Assembly (NCBI RefSeq): GCF_001894785.1
Contig: NZ_BCWW01000015.1
Coordinates: forward strand, 1 to 44,553
Reading direction: 5' to 3'
From: Rhodococcoides fascians NBRC 12155 = LMG 3623
Lineage (GTDB): Bacteria > Actinomycetota > Actinomycetes > Mycobacteriales > Mycobacteriaceae
DNA: 44,553 nucleotides
Of this stretch, positions 15,891 through 24,010 are shown in pieces (the stretch's first letter is position 1; every line of letters starts with the position of its first letter). The position numbers and the translations under genes are program-made. The notes beneath the pieces were generated by a model. The model was not told the DNA's origin, did not search any database, and saw only the letters and a list, made by a program, of their open reading frames with translations.

Positions 15891-16622
15891 ATGTATTCAT
15901 CGGTTACGGACACTTGCACGACGGGCGAGCTCGAAGCAATGCTGTCGCACATCGAATCGTTTGCCTCGCAATCGAATTCGCCGCACTGGACACCGGGGTG
16001 GCGCGGCGAATCCGAGGCGGCGCTACTCGACGCGATCTTCTCCGCGCGCGCCCCTTACGGAGGACCGACCAGTGGGGTGCGAGCGGTCATCGGACGGTGG
16101 CGGTCACACCGCGGCGATAACCGACTCGACGACTTGACAACCCTTGCAGAACTGACTTCGGATCCGGATCAGCTCGTGCAGATCCTGTCCAACCGTCAGC
16201 TCGTTCCAGGAAACAGCCGAACCAAGGCGGCGGCAGCCGCTGTGGCAGCGCAGACGCTGATCGCGTCGGGGTTGAGCCGTTCGACCGATTTCGAGCAGCA
16301 CACGAAGGAACATTTCGATGCGTTCCGCGCGATCCCTGGCCTCGGCGAGACCACCTGGGAGTGCATGCTCATGCATCTGGGCGTACGCACCGACAAGGCG
16401 ACCGCACATCTGACCGCGTTCGTTGCCGACGCTCTCGAACCACTCCATCGAGACCTCGCCGCCGACATCGCCGAGGAGCGCTCCCCCGTGATTCTCGACG
16501 CCGTAGCGGACGCACTCCACGTCGATCTCGCCTCGCTCGAGCACGCGCTCTGGCGTTACCAGCACAAGCTGCGCAGACCGCCGCAGCGTCATTCCGAGGC
16601 TGAGCTCCGATCGGCGGGCTGA
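15891..16622 (+). CDS. Endonuclease III-like helix-hairpin-helix protein, degenerate
   Basis: 243 residues. The order of elements resembles the HhH-GPD glycosylase fold: LLDAIFSARAPYGG (residues 45-58, like the LLxAxLSAQ helix), SRTKAAAAAVAAQTLI (109-124, like NxKAxxI), and FRAIPGLGETTWECMLMHLGV (145-165, like LPGVGRKTA). However the catalytic Lys of the hairpin is Thr, the VDTH aspartate has no clear counterpart (KATAHLTAF), and the C-terminal 4Fe-4S cysteines are missing. It may bind DNA without cutting, or be something else with a similar fold. ATG 15891 has GGGGGGA upstream. It diverges from fas and ends 13 bases before a convergent TetR gene. Confidence 0.55.
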   Translation: MYSSVTDTCTTGELEAMLSHIESFASQSNSPHWTPGWRGESEAALLDAIFSARAPYGGPTSGVRAVIGRWRSHRGDNRLDDLTTLAELTSDPDQLVQILSNRQLVPGNSRTKAAAAAVAAQTLIASGLSRSTDFEQHTKEHFDAFRAIPGLGETTWECMLMHLGVRTDKATAHLTAFVADALEPLHRDLAADIAEERSPVILDAVADALHVDLASLEHALWRYQHKLRRPPQRHSEAELRSAG

Positions 16623-16635
16623 CTCTGCAGAATTA

Positions 16636-17394
16636 TCACCTCTGCGAGATCATCACCTCGACGCCATCGAGGATGCACTCCACACCGAAACGATAGGCAT
16701 GCACGGGGTCGCTGGCGGCGTCGTACGACGTCGCCGCGGCCGTCCCGATGCGGGACGACACCGGAAACCGCTCGCGCGTCATCACCCGCTCGATGACGGG
16801 TGCAGTAGCCGCCCACCACTGAGCGTCGGACATCCCCGACTGCTTCTTCACCCGATCGACCGCGGCCGAGGCCCTCGCGGTCCCCGAGACGTGAGTGAGA
16901 ACCAGTGTCAACACCGAATCGATCTCGACGTCACCGAGCCCGGTACCGACGAGGGTGCGCAGCTCTGCCTCGTACTTGTCGTTGGTGTGTGGACCGAGCA
17001 CCGGACGCGCACCGACGGCGTCGAGCAGCCACGAATGTCGTTGATAGAGTTCCCAATTGCGCTCGGCAACGAATCGCAACGCGGGCCGCCACCCACCGGG
17101 AACCGATGCCGGCTCGTCGACGTGTGCATACAGATCTGCCAGGGACCGATCGATCATCAGGTCCGTCAACTCTTGACGCCCCGGCACGTGGGTGTACAGC
17201 GACATCGCACCGACCCCGAGATGCTCGGCCACATTGCGCATCGACACCGACTCCAACCCGTTCGCATCGGCCATCTCGATGGCCGCGTCGACGATCGCGT
17301 CGACGCTCAGGCCGGTTCGGCTCGGTTTCGCGTCGACCCGCCACAGCAGTTCGAGGATGCGCGCCGGATCGAACGAGTTCTCCTTCTTCACCAC
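16636..17394 (-). CDS. TetR family regulator with TetR_C-type ligand domain
   Basis: 252 residues. The DNA-binding helix-turn-helix is VSMRNVAEHLGVGAMSLYTH with VPGRQELTDLM, near residues 48-80. The C-terminal part (ERNWELYQRHSWLLDAVGARPVLGP, then WWAATAPVIERV) resembles the drug-responsive TetR_C domain (PF02909). About 30 extra residues precede the HTH (KKENSFDPARILELLWR), a known variant of this group. The GTG start has a TANNNT box 6 bases upstream. It diverges from the tRNA-Leu and isomerase genes. The target is unknown. Confidence 0.88.
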   Translation of the reverse strand: MVKKENSFDPARILELLWRVDAKPSRTGLSVDAIVDAAIEMADANGLESVSMRNVAEHLGVGAMSLYTHVPGRQELTDLMIDRSLADLYAHVDEPASVPGGWRPALRFVAERNWELYQRHSWLLDAVGARPVLGPHTNDKYEAELRTLVGTGLGDVEIDSVLTLVLTHVSGTARASAAVDRVKKQSGMSDAQWWAATAPVIERVMTRERFPVSSRIGTAAATSYDAASDPVHAYRFGVECILDGVEVMISQR

Positions 17395-17400
17395 CCGGCG

Positions 17401-17406
17401 AGCCTA
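17401..17406 (-). promoter_or_regulatory. -10 element of leaderless TetR gene
   Basis: Minus-strand TAGGCT, 6 bases, then GTG at 17394. No Shine-Dalgarno. Confidence 0.6.
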
Positions 17407-17461
17407 ATCGGACGTCGACGTGGCTCGAAGAACCGCGTCGCACGCACAGCAGCATCGGTTG

Positions 17462-17467
17462 TAGACT
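17462..17467 (+). promoter_or_regulatory. -10 element of tRNA-Leu
   Basis: TAGACT ends 10 bases before the mature tRNA 5' end, giving a predicted leader of about 4 bases. Confidence 0.45.
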
Positions 17468-17477
17468 TCACCGGCAC

Positions 17478-17559
<82 letters not shown>

Positions 17560-17630
17560 CAACGGTCGTTCGACCCGGCTTTTCTCGAGACTCCCAGCTC
17601 TACCGGTTTCAACGTGTAAAGGTGGCTCGT

Positions 17631-18290
17631 ATGTCCAGCGATCTCGATGACGACGCGATCTTCGCCGAAACTTCCGACGAACGACGCTCCCTCGCATGCA
17701 CTTTCGACACCTTGACACCCGAACAGTGGGACACCCCATCGCTGTGCGACGCCTGGACGGTCCGCGACGTCGCCGCCCATCTCGTGGTGCCCTTGATCGT
17801 CCCGCTCTGGCAGTTCGGACTCGCCATGGTGCGCACTCGAGGGAACTTCGACCGGGCCAATCAGATGATGACCCAGCGAATCAAGCGCAAGCACGGCGAC
17901 GAATTGCCCGCGCTCCTGACAGCTCACGCAGACAAGAAGTTCACCCCGCCGGGCCACGGTCCGCTGGCCCCGTTGTCCGACGTCATCGTGCACGGGCTCG
18001 ATGTGTGCAGGCCGCTGGGAATCGAGCACCACGTTCCCGAGCACCGCATGGTTACGATGCTCGACTTCCTGGTGCCGGAAAGCGGTGCGGCACCGTTCAA
18101 AGGACCCGATCTTCGACTGCAGTGGCGCGCAACCGATCTGGACTGGAGTCGGGGCGAGGGCCCCGTCGTCGAAGGATCGGCGGGCACCCTGGCGTTGGTG
18201 CTGACGGGGCGCAGCAGCGCTCTCGCCGACATCACCGGCCCCGGTGCCGAGCAACTTGCCGAAGCACGGGCGAACCGTCGTCGGCCGTGA
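17631..18290 (+). CDS. Maleylpyruvate isomerase / mycothiol-dependent family protein
   Basis: 219 residues with the actinobacterial DinB-like metal-binding layout: TPSLCDAWTVRDVAAHLV near residue 36-52 (His50) and DVIVHGLDVCRPLG at 117-130 (His121, Asp124). Members of this family (TIGR03083) include mycothiol-dependent isomerases and thiol transferases, but most are uncharacterised, so the substrate is unknown. The ATG at 17631 is preceded by GGTGG at a 5-base spacing; an in-frame GTG lies 9 bases upstream. It starts 71 bases after tRNA-Leu and could be read from the same promoter. Confidence 0.85.
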   Translation: MSSDLDDDAIFAETSDERRSLACTFDTLTPEQWDTPSLCDAWTVRDVAAHLVVPLIVPLWQFGLAMVRTRGNFDRANQMMTQRIKRKHGDELPALLTAHADKKFTPPGHGPLAPLSDVIVHGLDVCRPLGIEHHVPEHRMVTMLDFLVPESGAAPFKGPDLRLQWRATDLDWSRGEGPVVEGSAGTLALVLTGRSSALADITGPGAEQLAEARANRRRP

Positions 18291-18367
18291 GTCGCACCCG
18301 GCTCGTCCATGGTGAGAATCACCGGCCGACCACCCGATGTGACTACCTTCGGTAGTAGTCGCTCCGG

Positions 18368-18373
18368 TACCGT
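18368..18373 (+). promoter_or_regulatory. -10 element of leaderless small membrane protein gene
   Basis: TACCGT, then 6 bases, then the second of two tandem GTG codons (18380). The first GTG (18377) would lie upstream of the predicted transcript start. Confidence 0.5.
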
Positions 18374-18379
18374 CGAGTG

Positions 18380-18781
18380 GTGACCTCATCCCGCCCGAAG
18401 CGTCGACCCGCGCTCATTGCGCTGGTGATCGTGTCCGCGGCGGTGTGTCTCGGTCTCGGCTGGTGGCAGTGGGAACGCTTCGAGGCGGTCGGCGGTAACG
18501 GCCAGAACCTCGGCTACGCGTTCCAGTGGCCCTTGTTCGCGGCGTTCGTCGTCTACGCCTACCGCAAGTTCGTCCGCCTCGAAGACGAGGACCAGGACGA
18601 GCCCGACGCCGGGCAGCCCGACGGACCGACCGAGGTCCCTCTCGATCTGCTCCCCCAGCGCCGCGTGGCAGACCCCGACGTCGGCGATCTGGACGACCCC
18701 GAGGCCAGGCAACTTCTGGAGTACAACAGCTACCTCGCGGAGCTGAACGAATCCCGCGGGACCGACAGGAGCACCACGTGA
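18380..18781 (+). CDS. Small two-helix membrane protein, unknown
   Basis: 133 residues. Two membrane helices (ALIALVIVSAAVCLGLGWW and GYAFQWPLFAAFVVYAYRKF) are followed by an acidic, proline-rich cytoplasmic-type tail (EDEDQDEPDAGQPDGP) and a short helix (ARQLLEYNSYLAELNES). I do not recognise a named family. It overlaps the DUF3817 gene by four bases (GTGA), so the two are translationally coupled and probably act together at the membrane. Confidence 0.82.
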   Translation: MTSSRPKRRPALIALVIVSAAVCLGLGWWQWERFEAVGGNGQNLGYAFQWPLFAAFVVYAYRKFVRLEDEDQDEPDAGQPDGPTEVPLDLLPQRRVADPDVGDLDDPEARQLLEYNSYLAELNESRGTDRSTT

Positions 18782-19131
18782 GTTCGGCACCGGACAAGAC
18801 CAAGGCGTCCACCAACAAGACTCGGAAGATTGCATCGGCGCTGCTGCGCTATCGCGTGCTCGCCTACGTCACCGGTATCTGGTTGCTCGTGCTTGTGACC
18901 GAAATGGTCGCGAAGTACATTTTCAAGGTCGAGAATGTGCCCAACTGGATTGCGGTAGTGCACGGTTGGGTCTACCTCGTATACCTGATCCTGACGATCG
19001 ACCTTGCGATCAAGGTGCGGTGGCCGGCCGGTCGGACCATCGGCACCCTGCTCGCCGGAACTGTTCCGTTCCTGTCATTCTACGTCGAACACAAGCGCAC
19101 CAAGCAGGTCAAGGCCGACTTCGGCGTCTGA
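18778..19131 (+). CDS. DUF3817 membrane protein
   Basis: 117 residues. After a lysine-rich N-terminus come three membrane helices: RVLAYVTGIWLLVLVTEMVA, AVVHGWVYLVYLILTIDLAI with the family signature HGWVYLVY, and TIGTLLAGTVPFLSFYVEHK. This is the actinobacterial DUF3817 layout and the positional counterpart of Rv1342c. A second member is at 37905-38267. The GTG start overlaps the previous stop. It ends 2 bases before the convergent lipase gene. Function is unknown. Confidence 0.88.
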   Translation: MSSAPDKTKASTNKTRKIASALLRYRVLAYVTGIWLLVLVTEMVAKYIFKVENVPNWIAVVHGWVYLVYLILTIDLAIKVRWPAGRTIGTLLAGTVPFLSFYVEHKRTKQVKADFGV

Positions 19132-19133
19132 CG

Positions 19134-19928
19134 TCAGCAGGTGATCGGCTGTGCGTTCTCCGGATCCAGCGCGTTCTCCACCAGCCGCTGCGCCAGCGGA
19201 TCGTACGAGATTCCTGTGTGCTCGACGACATTGCCGGGGCACACGTCCTGCAGCACCACGTTCGTATTTCCCGCTCCGGTAAGGAGCGACGCCGTGTACG
19301 GAACGACAACCTGGTCGTATCGAGTCACGATCGTCGTGTAATCGATCCCCGCGACCGTGTCGCTGCCCTCGTTCAACCGCTCGAGCACGTCGTCCTGCAC
19401 CGGCGGACCGGCGGTCGGATAGTTCGGCGGAGACAGCGCCACTATGCGCGAGACGGTGCGATCACCGCCGAGAAAGCGGGCGTAGTAGCGCGGCACCGTG
19501 CCGCCCTTCGAGTGGCCCACGATCGACACCTTCTGCGCACCCGTCGCCGCGAGCACGGAATCGACGAACGTGGACAATTCCGCGGCACTCTCGGTAATCG
19601 TTCCCAGCGCTCCCAACGCAGGCACCGGCCCGGTGTTGCCGTAGTCGAGTGCGAACACGCAGTATCCGGCGTCGACCAGGGCCGGTGACAGCGACGACCA
19701 GTTCGCGTAGGAGTTCTCCAAAAAACCGTGCACCAAGATGACCGGTTCGGGATGTCGAGCGCTGGGAACGCACGAGAAATCGTTCGCGCCCGCCGGCGTC
19801 GCACCGGGATGAGCCACCGAGTAGACCAAGGCCTCGGCGAACGATCCCGCGACCGGCGCTGCCGAAGCAGGGGTGCCGAGCAGGCACAGGGCAGCGGCAG
19901 CGAGCACGACCGTGGTTCTCGTCAACAT
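19134..19928 (-). CDS. Secreted triacylglycerol lipase/esterase
   Basis: 264 residues with a clear Sec signal peptide (MLTRTTVVLAAAALCLLGTP, cleavage likely after ASA). The mature part is a class 2 type alpha/beta hydrolase: VILVHGFLENSYANW forms the oxyanion strand, SIVGHSKGGTVPRYY carries the nucleophile serine, and VVEHTGISYDPLAQ the catalytic histidine. Several cysteines (FSCVPS, DAGYCV, DVCPG, final C) suggest disulfides, as expected outside the cell. ATG 19928 begins 17 bases after the rdgB stop on the same strand. Substrate specificity cannot be read from the sequence. Confidence 0.9.
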   Translation of the reverse strand: MLTRTTVVLAAAALCLLGTPASAAPVAGSFAEALVYSVAHPGATPAGANDFSCVPSARHPEPVILVHGFLENSYANWSSLSPALVDAGYCVFALDYGNTGPVPALGALGTITESAAELSTFVDSVLAATGAQKVSIVGHSKGGTVPRYYARFLGGDRTVSRIVALSPPNYPTAGPPVQDDVLERLNEGSDTVAGIDYTTIVTRYDQVVVPYTASLLTGAGNTNVVLQDVCPGNVVEHTGISYDPLAQRLVENALDPENAQPITC

Positions 19929-19945
19929 TGCCCGCGCCGCCACGA

Positions 19946-20560
19946 CTATCGCCCCGTCAACGCTTCGAGAGCAGGAACCAGCTTGCGCAGCGCGCGGCCG
20001 CGATGAGAGGCCGCGTCCTTTTCGTCCGGAGCCAACTGCGCGGCACTGCGGCCGTCCCCCTCCGGCACGAAGATCGGATCGTATCCGAAACCGTTGTCGC
20101 CCAACGGCTCTCGCGCAACAACGCCGCGCCACTCACCTCGAACGACGGTCTCGGCTCCGCCCGGGACCGCCAACGCACACGCCGATACGAAAGCAGCCCC
20201 GCGCCGTTCGTCGGGGGTATCGCTCAGCTGCGCCAGAACCAGCGCCGTGTTGGCCTCGTCCTGCCCGTGAGTTCCGGACCAGCGCGCAGAGAGCACCCCG
20301 GGCATTCCGTTCAATGCGTCGATTTCGATTCCGGAATCATCGGCGACGCAAGGCAACCCGGTTGCCGCCGCGCCGTCGCGCGCTTTGGCCGCCGCGTTGT
20401 CCTCGAACGTCGCTCCGGTTTCGGGTGCCTCGGGAAACGGCGGCACCTCGTCGAGACCGACCAACTCGATACCCATGAGGCCGGCGGCATCGAGCACCCG
20501 GCGCAGCTCGCGCAGCTTCTTCGCGTTACGACTGGCTACCAGCAGCTTGGTGTCAGGCAC
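19946..20560 (-). CDS. rdgB: XTP/dITP pyrophosphatase (RdgB/HAM1)
   Basis: 204 residues. The enzyme removes non-canonical purine triphosphates (ITP, dITP, XTP) before they enter nucleic acids. Signature segments are LLVASRNAKKLRELRR at the N-terminus, ETGATFEDNAAAKA, VADDSGIEIDAL with the catalytic Asp, and SARWSG. GDNGFGYDPIFVP and SHRGRAL complete the family pattern. The GTG at 20560 overlaps the 3' end of rph by 8 bases, so the two are coupled, as in many Gram-positives. Confidence 0.96.
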   Translation of the reverse strand: MPDTKLLVASRNAKKLRELRRVLDAAGLMGIELVGLDEVPPFPEAPETGATFEDNAAAKARDGAAATGLPCVADDSGIEIDALNGMPGVLSARWSGTHGQDEANTALVLAQLSDTPDERRGAAFVSACALAVPGGAETVVRGEWRGVVAREPLGDNGFGYDPIFVPEGDGRSAAQLAPDEKDAASHRGRALRKLVPALEALTGR

Positions 20561-21338
20561 CGAACTTCTTCTTCGTTTCTGCGGTGGCAGGCTCGGGCAG
20601 ATCCCCCGGGTACGGCAACGCCAGCGCCTCCCTCTGCACCTCGAACAGCTTGTCGATACCGACGAACGCCGAGTCGAGGAGCTTGTCGAGGGTCGTGCGC
20701 GGGAAGGTCGCGCCCTCGCCGGTTCCCTGGATCTCCACCAGAGTTCCGGTGTCGGTCGCAACGACGTTCATGTCGACCTCGGCTCGCGAATCCTCTTCGT
20801 ACGGAAGGTCGAGTCGCACCCGGCCGTCGACGACGCCGACACTGACCGCGGCGATCATGCACGAGATCGGCTGCGGGTCGGCCAGGCGTCCAGCTGCTCG
20901 TAGGTAGGTGACGGCGTCGCTGAGAGCCACGAACGCCCCGGTCACGGCAGCAGTACGGGTGCCGCCGTCGGCCTGCAACACGTCGCAGTCGAGGGCGATC
21001 GTGTTCTCGCCGATCGCTGCCAGATCGATGCACGCGCGCAGTGAGCGTCCGACCAGTCGGGAGATCTCCTGAGTGCGTCCGCCGACCTTGCCCTTGACGG
21101 ACTCGCGTCCGTTGCGCGTGTGGGTAGCAGCGGGAAGCATTGCGTACTCGGCGGTGAGCCAGCCCAGGCCGGATCCCTTCCGCCAGCGCGGTACGCCCTC
21201 CTCGACGCTGGCCGTGCACATCACCCTGGTGTTGCCGAATTCGACCAGCACCGACCCTGCCGGGTGAGTGGTGAATCCGCGGGTGATCTTGATGGTGCGG
21301 AGCTCGTCGTCCGCTCTGCCGTCTTCTCGTCTGCACAC
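20553..21338 (-). CDS. rph: Ribonuclease PH
   Basis: 261 residues. RNase PH is a phosphate-dependent 3'-5' exoribonuclease that trims tRNA precursors. Features are REDGRADDELR at the start, CTASVEEGVPRWRKG, EYAMLPAATHTRNGRES, SLRACIDL, and the catalytic segment CDVLQADGGTRTAAVTGA with YEEDSRAEVDMN. GTG 21338 is preceded on the minus strand by TAGGCT and 7 bases, without a ribosome site. First gene of the rph-rdgB pair. Confidence 0.96.
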   Translation of the reverse strand: MCRREDGRADDELRTIKITRGFTTHPAGSVLVEFGNTRVMCTASVEEGVPRWRKGSGLGWLTAEYAMLPAATHTRNGRESVKGKVGGRTQEISRLVGRSLRACIDLAAIGENTIALDCDVLQADGGTRTAAVTGAFVALSDAVTYLRAAGRLADPQPISCMIAAVSVGVVDGRVRLDLPYEEDSRAEVDMNVVATDTGTLVEIQGTGEGATFPRTTLDKLLDSAFVGIDKLFEVQREALALPYPGDLPEPATAETKKKFGA

Positions 21339-21345
21339 GACTCGA

Positions 21346-21351
21346 AGCCTA
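21346..21351 (-). promoter_or_regulatory. -10 element of leaderless rph
   Basis: Minus-strand TAGGCT, 7 bases, then GTG at 21338. Confidence 0.55.
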
Positions 21352-21359
21352 GCGCGTCG

Positions 21360-22127
21360 TCATACGGTGAAGGCGTCCCCTGGCTCGACGGCATGCACCG
21401 GTCCGCTGAACTCTGCCTTCGCCTCGGCTATGACATCCTCGCGAGACGTCCAGGGCGGAATGTGGGTGAGCAGCAGCTCCCCCACTCCGGCTTCCCGAGC
21501 GATGCGACCGGCCTCGATACCGGACAGGTGGACGCCCTCGGGCCGATCCGGGCTGTCGGTCCACGACGCCTCGCAGAGAAAGACATCGGCACCCTGAGCC
21601 AGATCCTGCACCGCCTGGCACATACCGGTGTCGCCGCTGTACGCGAATGTCTTTCCGCCGCCGGTGGTGACCCGCATGCCGTACGACTCCGGGGGATGGA
21701 ACACCTGCCGGGTCAGAATCGACAGCTGTCCGAATTCGATGGTCCGGCCGTCCACCCAGCGGCGTAGATCGATGGTGTCGGACATGTCGTCGATCTGACC
21801 GCCGCACTCGGCCGACGCCACTCCGAGCCGAAACGCAGTGTCCTTCGGTCCGTAGACGATCGCGCGCCCTTCCGGCGGGTTCGGATGGTAGCGACGCCAC
21901 ACGAGCAGACCGGGAACATCGAGGCAGTGATCGGCGTGCAGATGCGAAAGCAGAACGCTCACGTCACCCGGATCGACATAACGCTGCAACGCCCCGAGGA
22001 CGCCGGGCCCGAAATCGAGAACGACCGGCGCGGTCTCCTCTTCTTCCAGGAGGTAGCCCGACGCGGGTGAATCGGGTCCGGACACACTGCCCGAACATCC
22101 CAGGACGGTAATTCGCATGTAAGCCAT
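21360..22127 (-). CDS. Metallo-beta-lactamase-fold hydrolase, Rv1339-like (probable cAMP phosphodiesterase)
   Basis: 255 residues. The fold is shown by VLGCSGSVSGPDSPASGYLL, the metal site SHLHADHCLD (HxHxDH, near residues 62-68), FAYSGDTG with a ligand Asp, and LLTHIPPW with a later His. The layout matches M. tuberculosis Rv1339, which has been reported as an atypical class II cAMP phosphodiesterase. An adenylate cyclase gene is encoded 20 kb to the right. Two starts are possible, ATG 22127 or ATG 22118 (MRITVLG); neither has a strong ribosome site. murI, which follows this gene in M. tuberculosis, is not here. Confidence 0.85.
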   Translation of the reverse strand: MAYMRITVLGCSGSVSGPDSPASGYLLEEEETAPVVLDFGPGVLGALQRYVDPGDVSVLLSHLHADHCLDVPGLLVWRRYHPNPPEGRAIVYGPKDTAFRLGVASAECGGQIDDMSDTIDLRRWVDGRTIEFGQLSILTRQVFHPPESYGMRVTTGGGKTFAYSGDTGMCQAVQDLAQGADVFLCEASWTDSPDRPEGVHLSGIEAGRIAREAGVGELLLTHIPPWTSREDVIAEAKAEFSGPVHAVEPGDAFTV

Positions 22128-22230
22128 GCTGCCACGCCGAGCGCGTCACTCGAAACGTTCGGGCAGTATTGACCGCGCGAGTCGGCGAATTTCACGCCCG
22201 AACACAGCTGTGCTCGCGGTTACCTACCGC

Positions 22231-22860
22231 CTACGGAGTGGGACGATCGAGTGCTCTGGCGCGCGCTCTGTCGGCCCGAGCGTCGGCGGACAGCAGTCGA
22301 GCCGCGACGACCCCACCCACCGCGCCGAACAGATGACCCTGCCAGGAGATGCTCGGATCGCTCGGCAGCACGCCCCACAGCGCGCTGCCGTACAGCACGA
22401 ACACCACGACCCCGATCGCGAGCTGGCCGAGGTGGCGGGTGAAGAATCCACGAACGAGCAGGTACGTGATGAAGCCGAAGATCAGAATCGACGCGCCGAT
22501 CGTGTTGCTGTAGGTGCCGGCCGTGAGCCAGGTACCTACGCCGCCGATCACCCAGACGATCCCGGTGGCAGCCAGACCACGCGCGATGCCCGAGAGCAAC
22601 ACCAGGAATCCGAGCACGATCAGGGGAACCGTGTTGGCGATCAGGTGCTGCCAGTCGTCGTGCAGCACGGGCGCGAACAGGATGCCCCACAAGCCGTCGG
22701 CGGAACGAGGCTCGATACCGTTCTGCTCGAGCCGTGAACCGCTCGCGACGTCGATGATCTCGATGATCCACAGCAGCGCCACGAATCCTCCGACGAAGAC
22801 GGCTGCCTGCATCCACGCGGGCCGCTCTCGCTCACCGGGAAGCTTGCCGGTCTCACTCAT
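22231..22860 (-). CDS. Rhomboid family intramembrane serine protease
   Basis: 209 residues with about six membrane helices. Family marks are HDDWQHLIANTVPL (loop with HxxxN), the serine motif GASI at 122-125 in helix 4, and the catalytic His176 in WQGHLFGAVGG. The usual GxSG has Ile in place of the second glycine, so activity is likely but not certain. ATG 22860 has GGAGG at a 5-base spacing. The longer frame is not needed. It is the positional counterpart of Rv1337. Substrates are unknown. Confidence 0.88.
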   Translation of the reverse strand: MSETGKLPGERERPAWMQAAVFVGGFVALLWIIEIIDVASGSRLEQNGIEPRSADGLWGILFAPVLHDDWQHLIANTVPLIVLGFLVLLSGIARGLAATGIVWVIGGVGTWLTAGTYSNTIGASILIFGFITYLLVRGFFTRHLGQLAIGVVVFVLYGSALWGVLPSDPSISWQGHLFGAVGGVVAARLLSADARADRARARALDRPTP

Positions 22861-22912
22861 GATCGCCTCCAACCTCGGTCTCTCCACGGTACCGGTAGCG
22901 GCTACCTGCCGG

Positions 22913-23998
22913 TCAGAGACGCGATGCCGTGAATGCGGAGGGGAAGATCTGGCGATAGGTGGGGATGCCGGCCACCGAGGTGGCGTCGATCAGGGCCCGG
23001 ACGATGGCTCGCTCGACGACGATCGCCGCGGCTTCGGTGACCGCGGCCAGTACCGGTAGTTCCGGGGAGAATGCTGCGGGCACAGAGGACTCGGCGGTGA
23101 CGGCCCTGGTACCCGTGGACACGGCGAAGACGGTGTCACCGTCGAGTGGCGAGTGCGCAGGTCTGATGGCCCGCGCGAGTCCGTCGTGACCCGCGACGGC
23201 TATTCGCTTGCACGACGCCGACGACAGCGGCGCATCCGTCGCAACCACGCCGATCGTGGTGTTCAGAGCTGTGGCCTTGGGTTCGAGCGCCGCCGCGGTC
23301 CGCACCTCGTCGACGTCGGGACTGCGCATGCCGAATTCCGCGGGCCCCAGTGTGCCGGTGCCCCACAACAACCCGGTGCGCGGATCGAACACCGCGCCCA
23401 CAGGGTTGACGACCATCAGCGCCGAGACCGTCACTCCGTCGGCCGGACCGCCCTCGATCACCGTGCTCGCGGTGCCCACCCCACCTTTGAGCACGCCGGC
23501 GCGAGCACCGACTCCTGCCCCGACCGATCCCGTCGCGAACTCGGTCGCCGCCGTGGCCGCAGCACGGTAGCCGAACTCCGCGGTGGGGCGCGCGGCCCAG
23601 TCGCCGACCGGAAGGTCGAAGATCACCGCAGCCGGCACGATCGGCACGACGTGAGCCGGACTGCCCATCAGGATGCCTTGTTCGTGCTCTTCGAGCCACC
23701 GCATGACGCCGTCGGCGGCCGCAAGCCCGTACGCACTGCCCGCGGTCAACAGGATCGCGTCGACCTGCTGAACGGAATGGCTCGGATCGAGCAGATCGGT
23801 CTCGCGTGTTCCCGGTCCGCCGCCTCGCACGTCGACGGCCGCCGTCGCCCCACCGAGAACGCGCACCACAGTGCAGCCGGTGGCCGAACCGAACCCCATC
23901 GCGGCGTCGTCGTCGAGTTCGTGATGATGGCCGACCAACAGACCTGCCACATCGGTCAAGCAGTCCCGGGGGCCGGGTTTCGAGAAGGTTGCGGTCAC
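22913..23998 (-). CDS. P1 family peptidase (DmpA/OAT superfamily, S58)
   Basis: 361 residues, full length for the family. These cytoplasmic hydrolases self-cleave and then use the new N-terminal residue as nucleophile in aminopeptidase or amidase reactions. The expected cleavage region is ALNTTIGVVATDA, with probable cleavage before Thr247 or Thr248. Other family segments are TDVAGLLVGH near the start, LLTAGSAYGLAAADGV and GVLKGGVGTAS. The GTG at 23998 lies 9 bases after the DUF2017 stop and has a TANNNT box 6 bases upstream that includes that stop codon. Counterpart of Rv1333. Substrate unknown. Confidence 0.9.
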   Translation of the reverse strand: MTATFSKPGPRDCLTDVAGLLVGHHHELDDDAAMGFGSATGCTVVRVLGGATAAVDVRGGGPGTRETDLLDPSHSVQQVDAILLTAGSAYGLAAADGVMRWLEEHEQGILMGSPAHVVPIVPAAVIFDLPVGDWAARPTAEFGYRAAATAATEFATGSVGAGVGARAGVLKGGVGTASTVIEGGPADGVTVSALMVVNPVGAVFDPRTGLLWGTGTLGPAEFGMRSPDVDEVRTAAALEPKATALNTTIGVVATDAPLSSASCKRIAVAGHDGLARAIRPAHSPLDGDTVFAVSTGTRAVTAESSVPAAFSPELPVLAAVTEAAAIVVERAIVRALIDATSVAGIPTYRQIFPSAFTASRL

Positions 23999-24004
23999 GT
24001 CGGC

Positions 24005-24010
24005 ACCCTA
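24005..24010 (-). promoter_or_regulatory. -10 element of P1 peptidase gene, overlapping a stop codon
   Basis: Minus-strand TAGGGT, 6 bases, then GTG at 23998. The TAG of the box is the stop codon of the DUF2017 gene. Confidence 0.45.
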
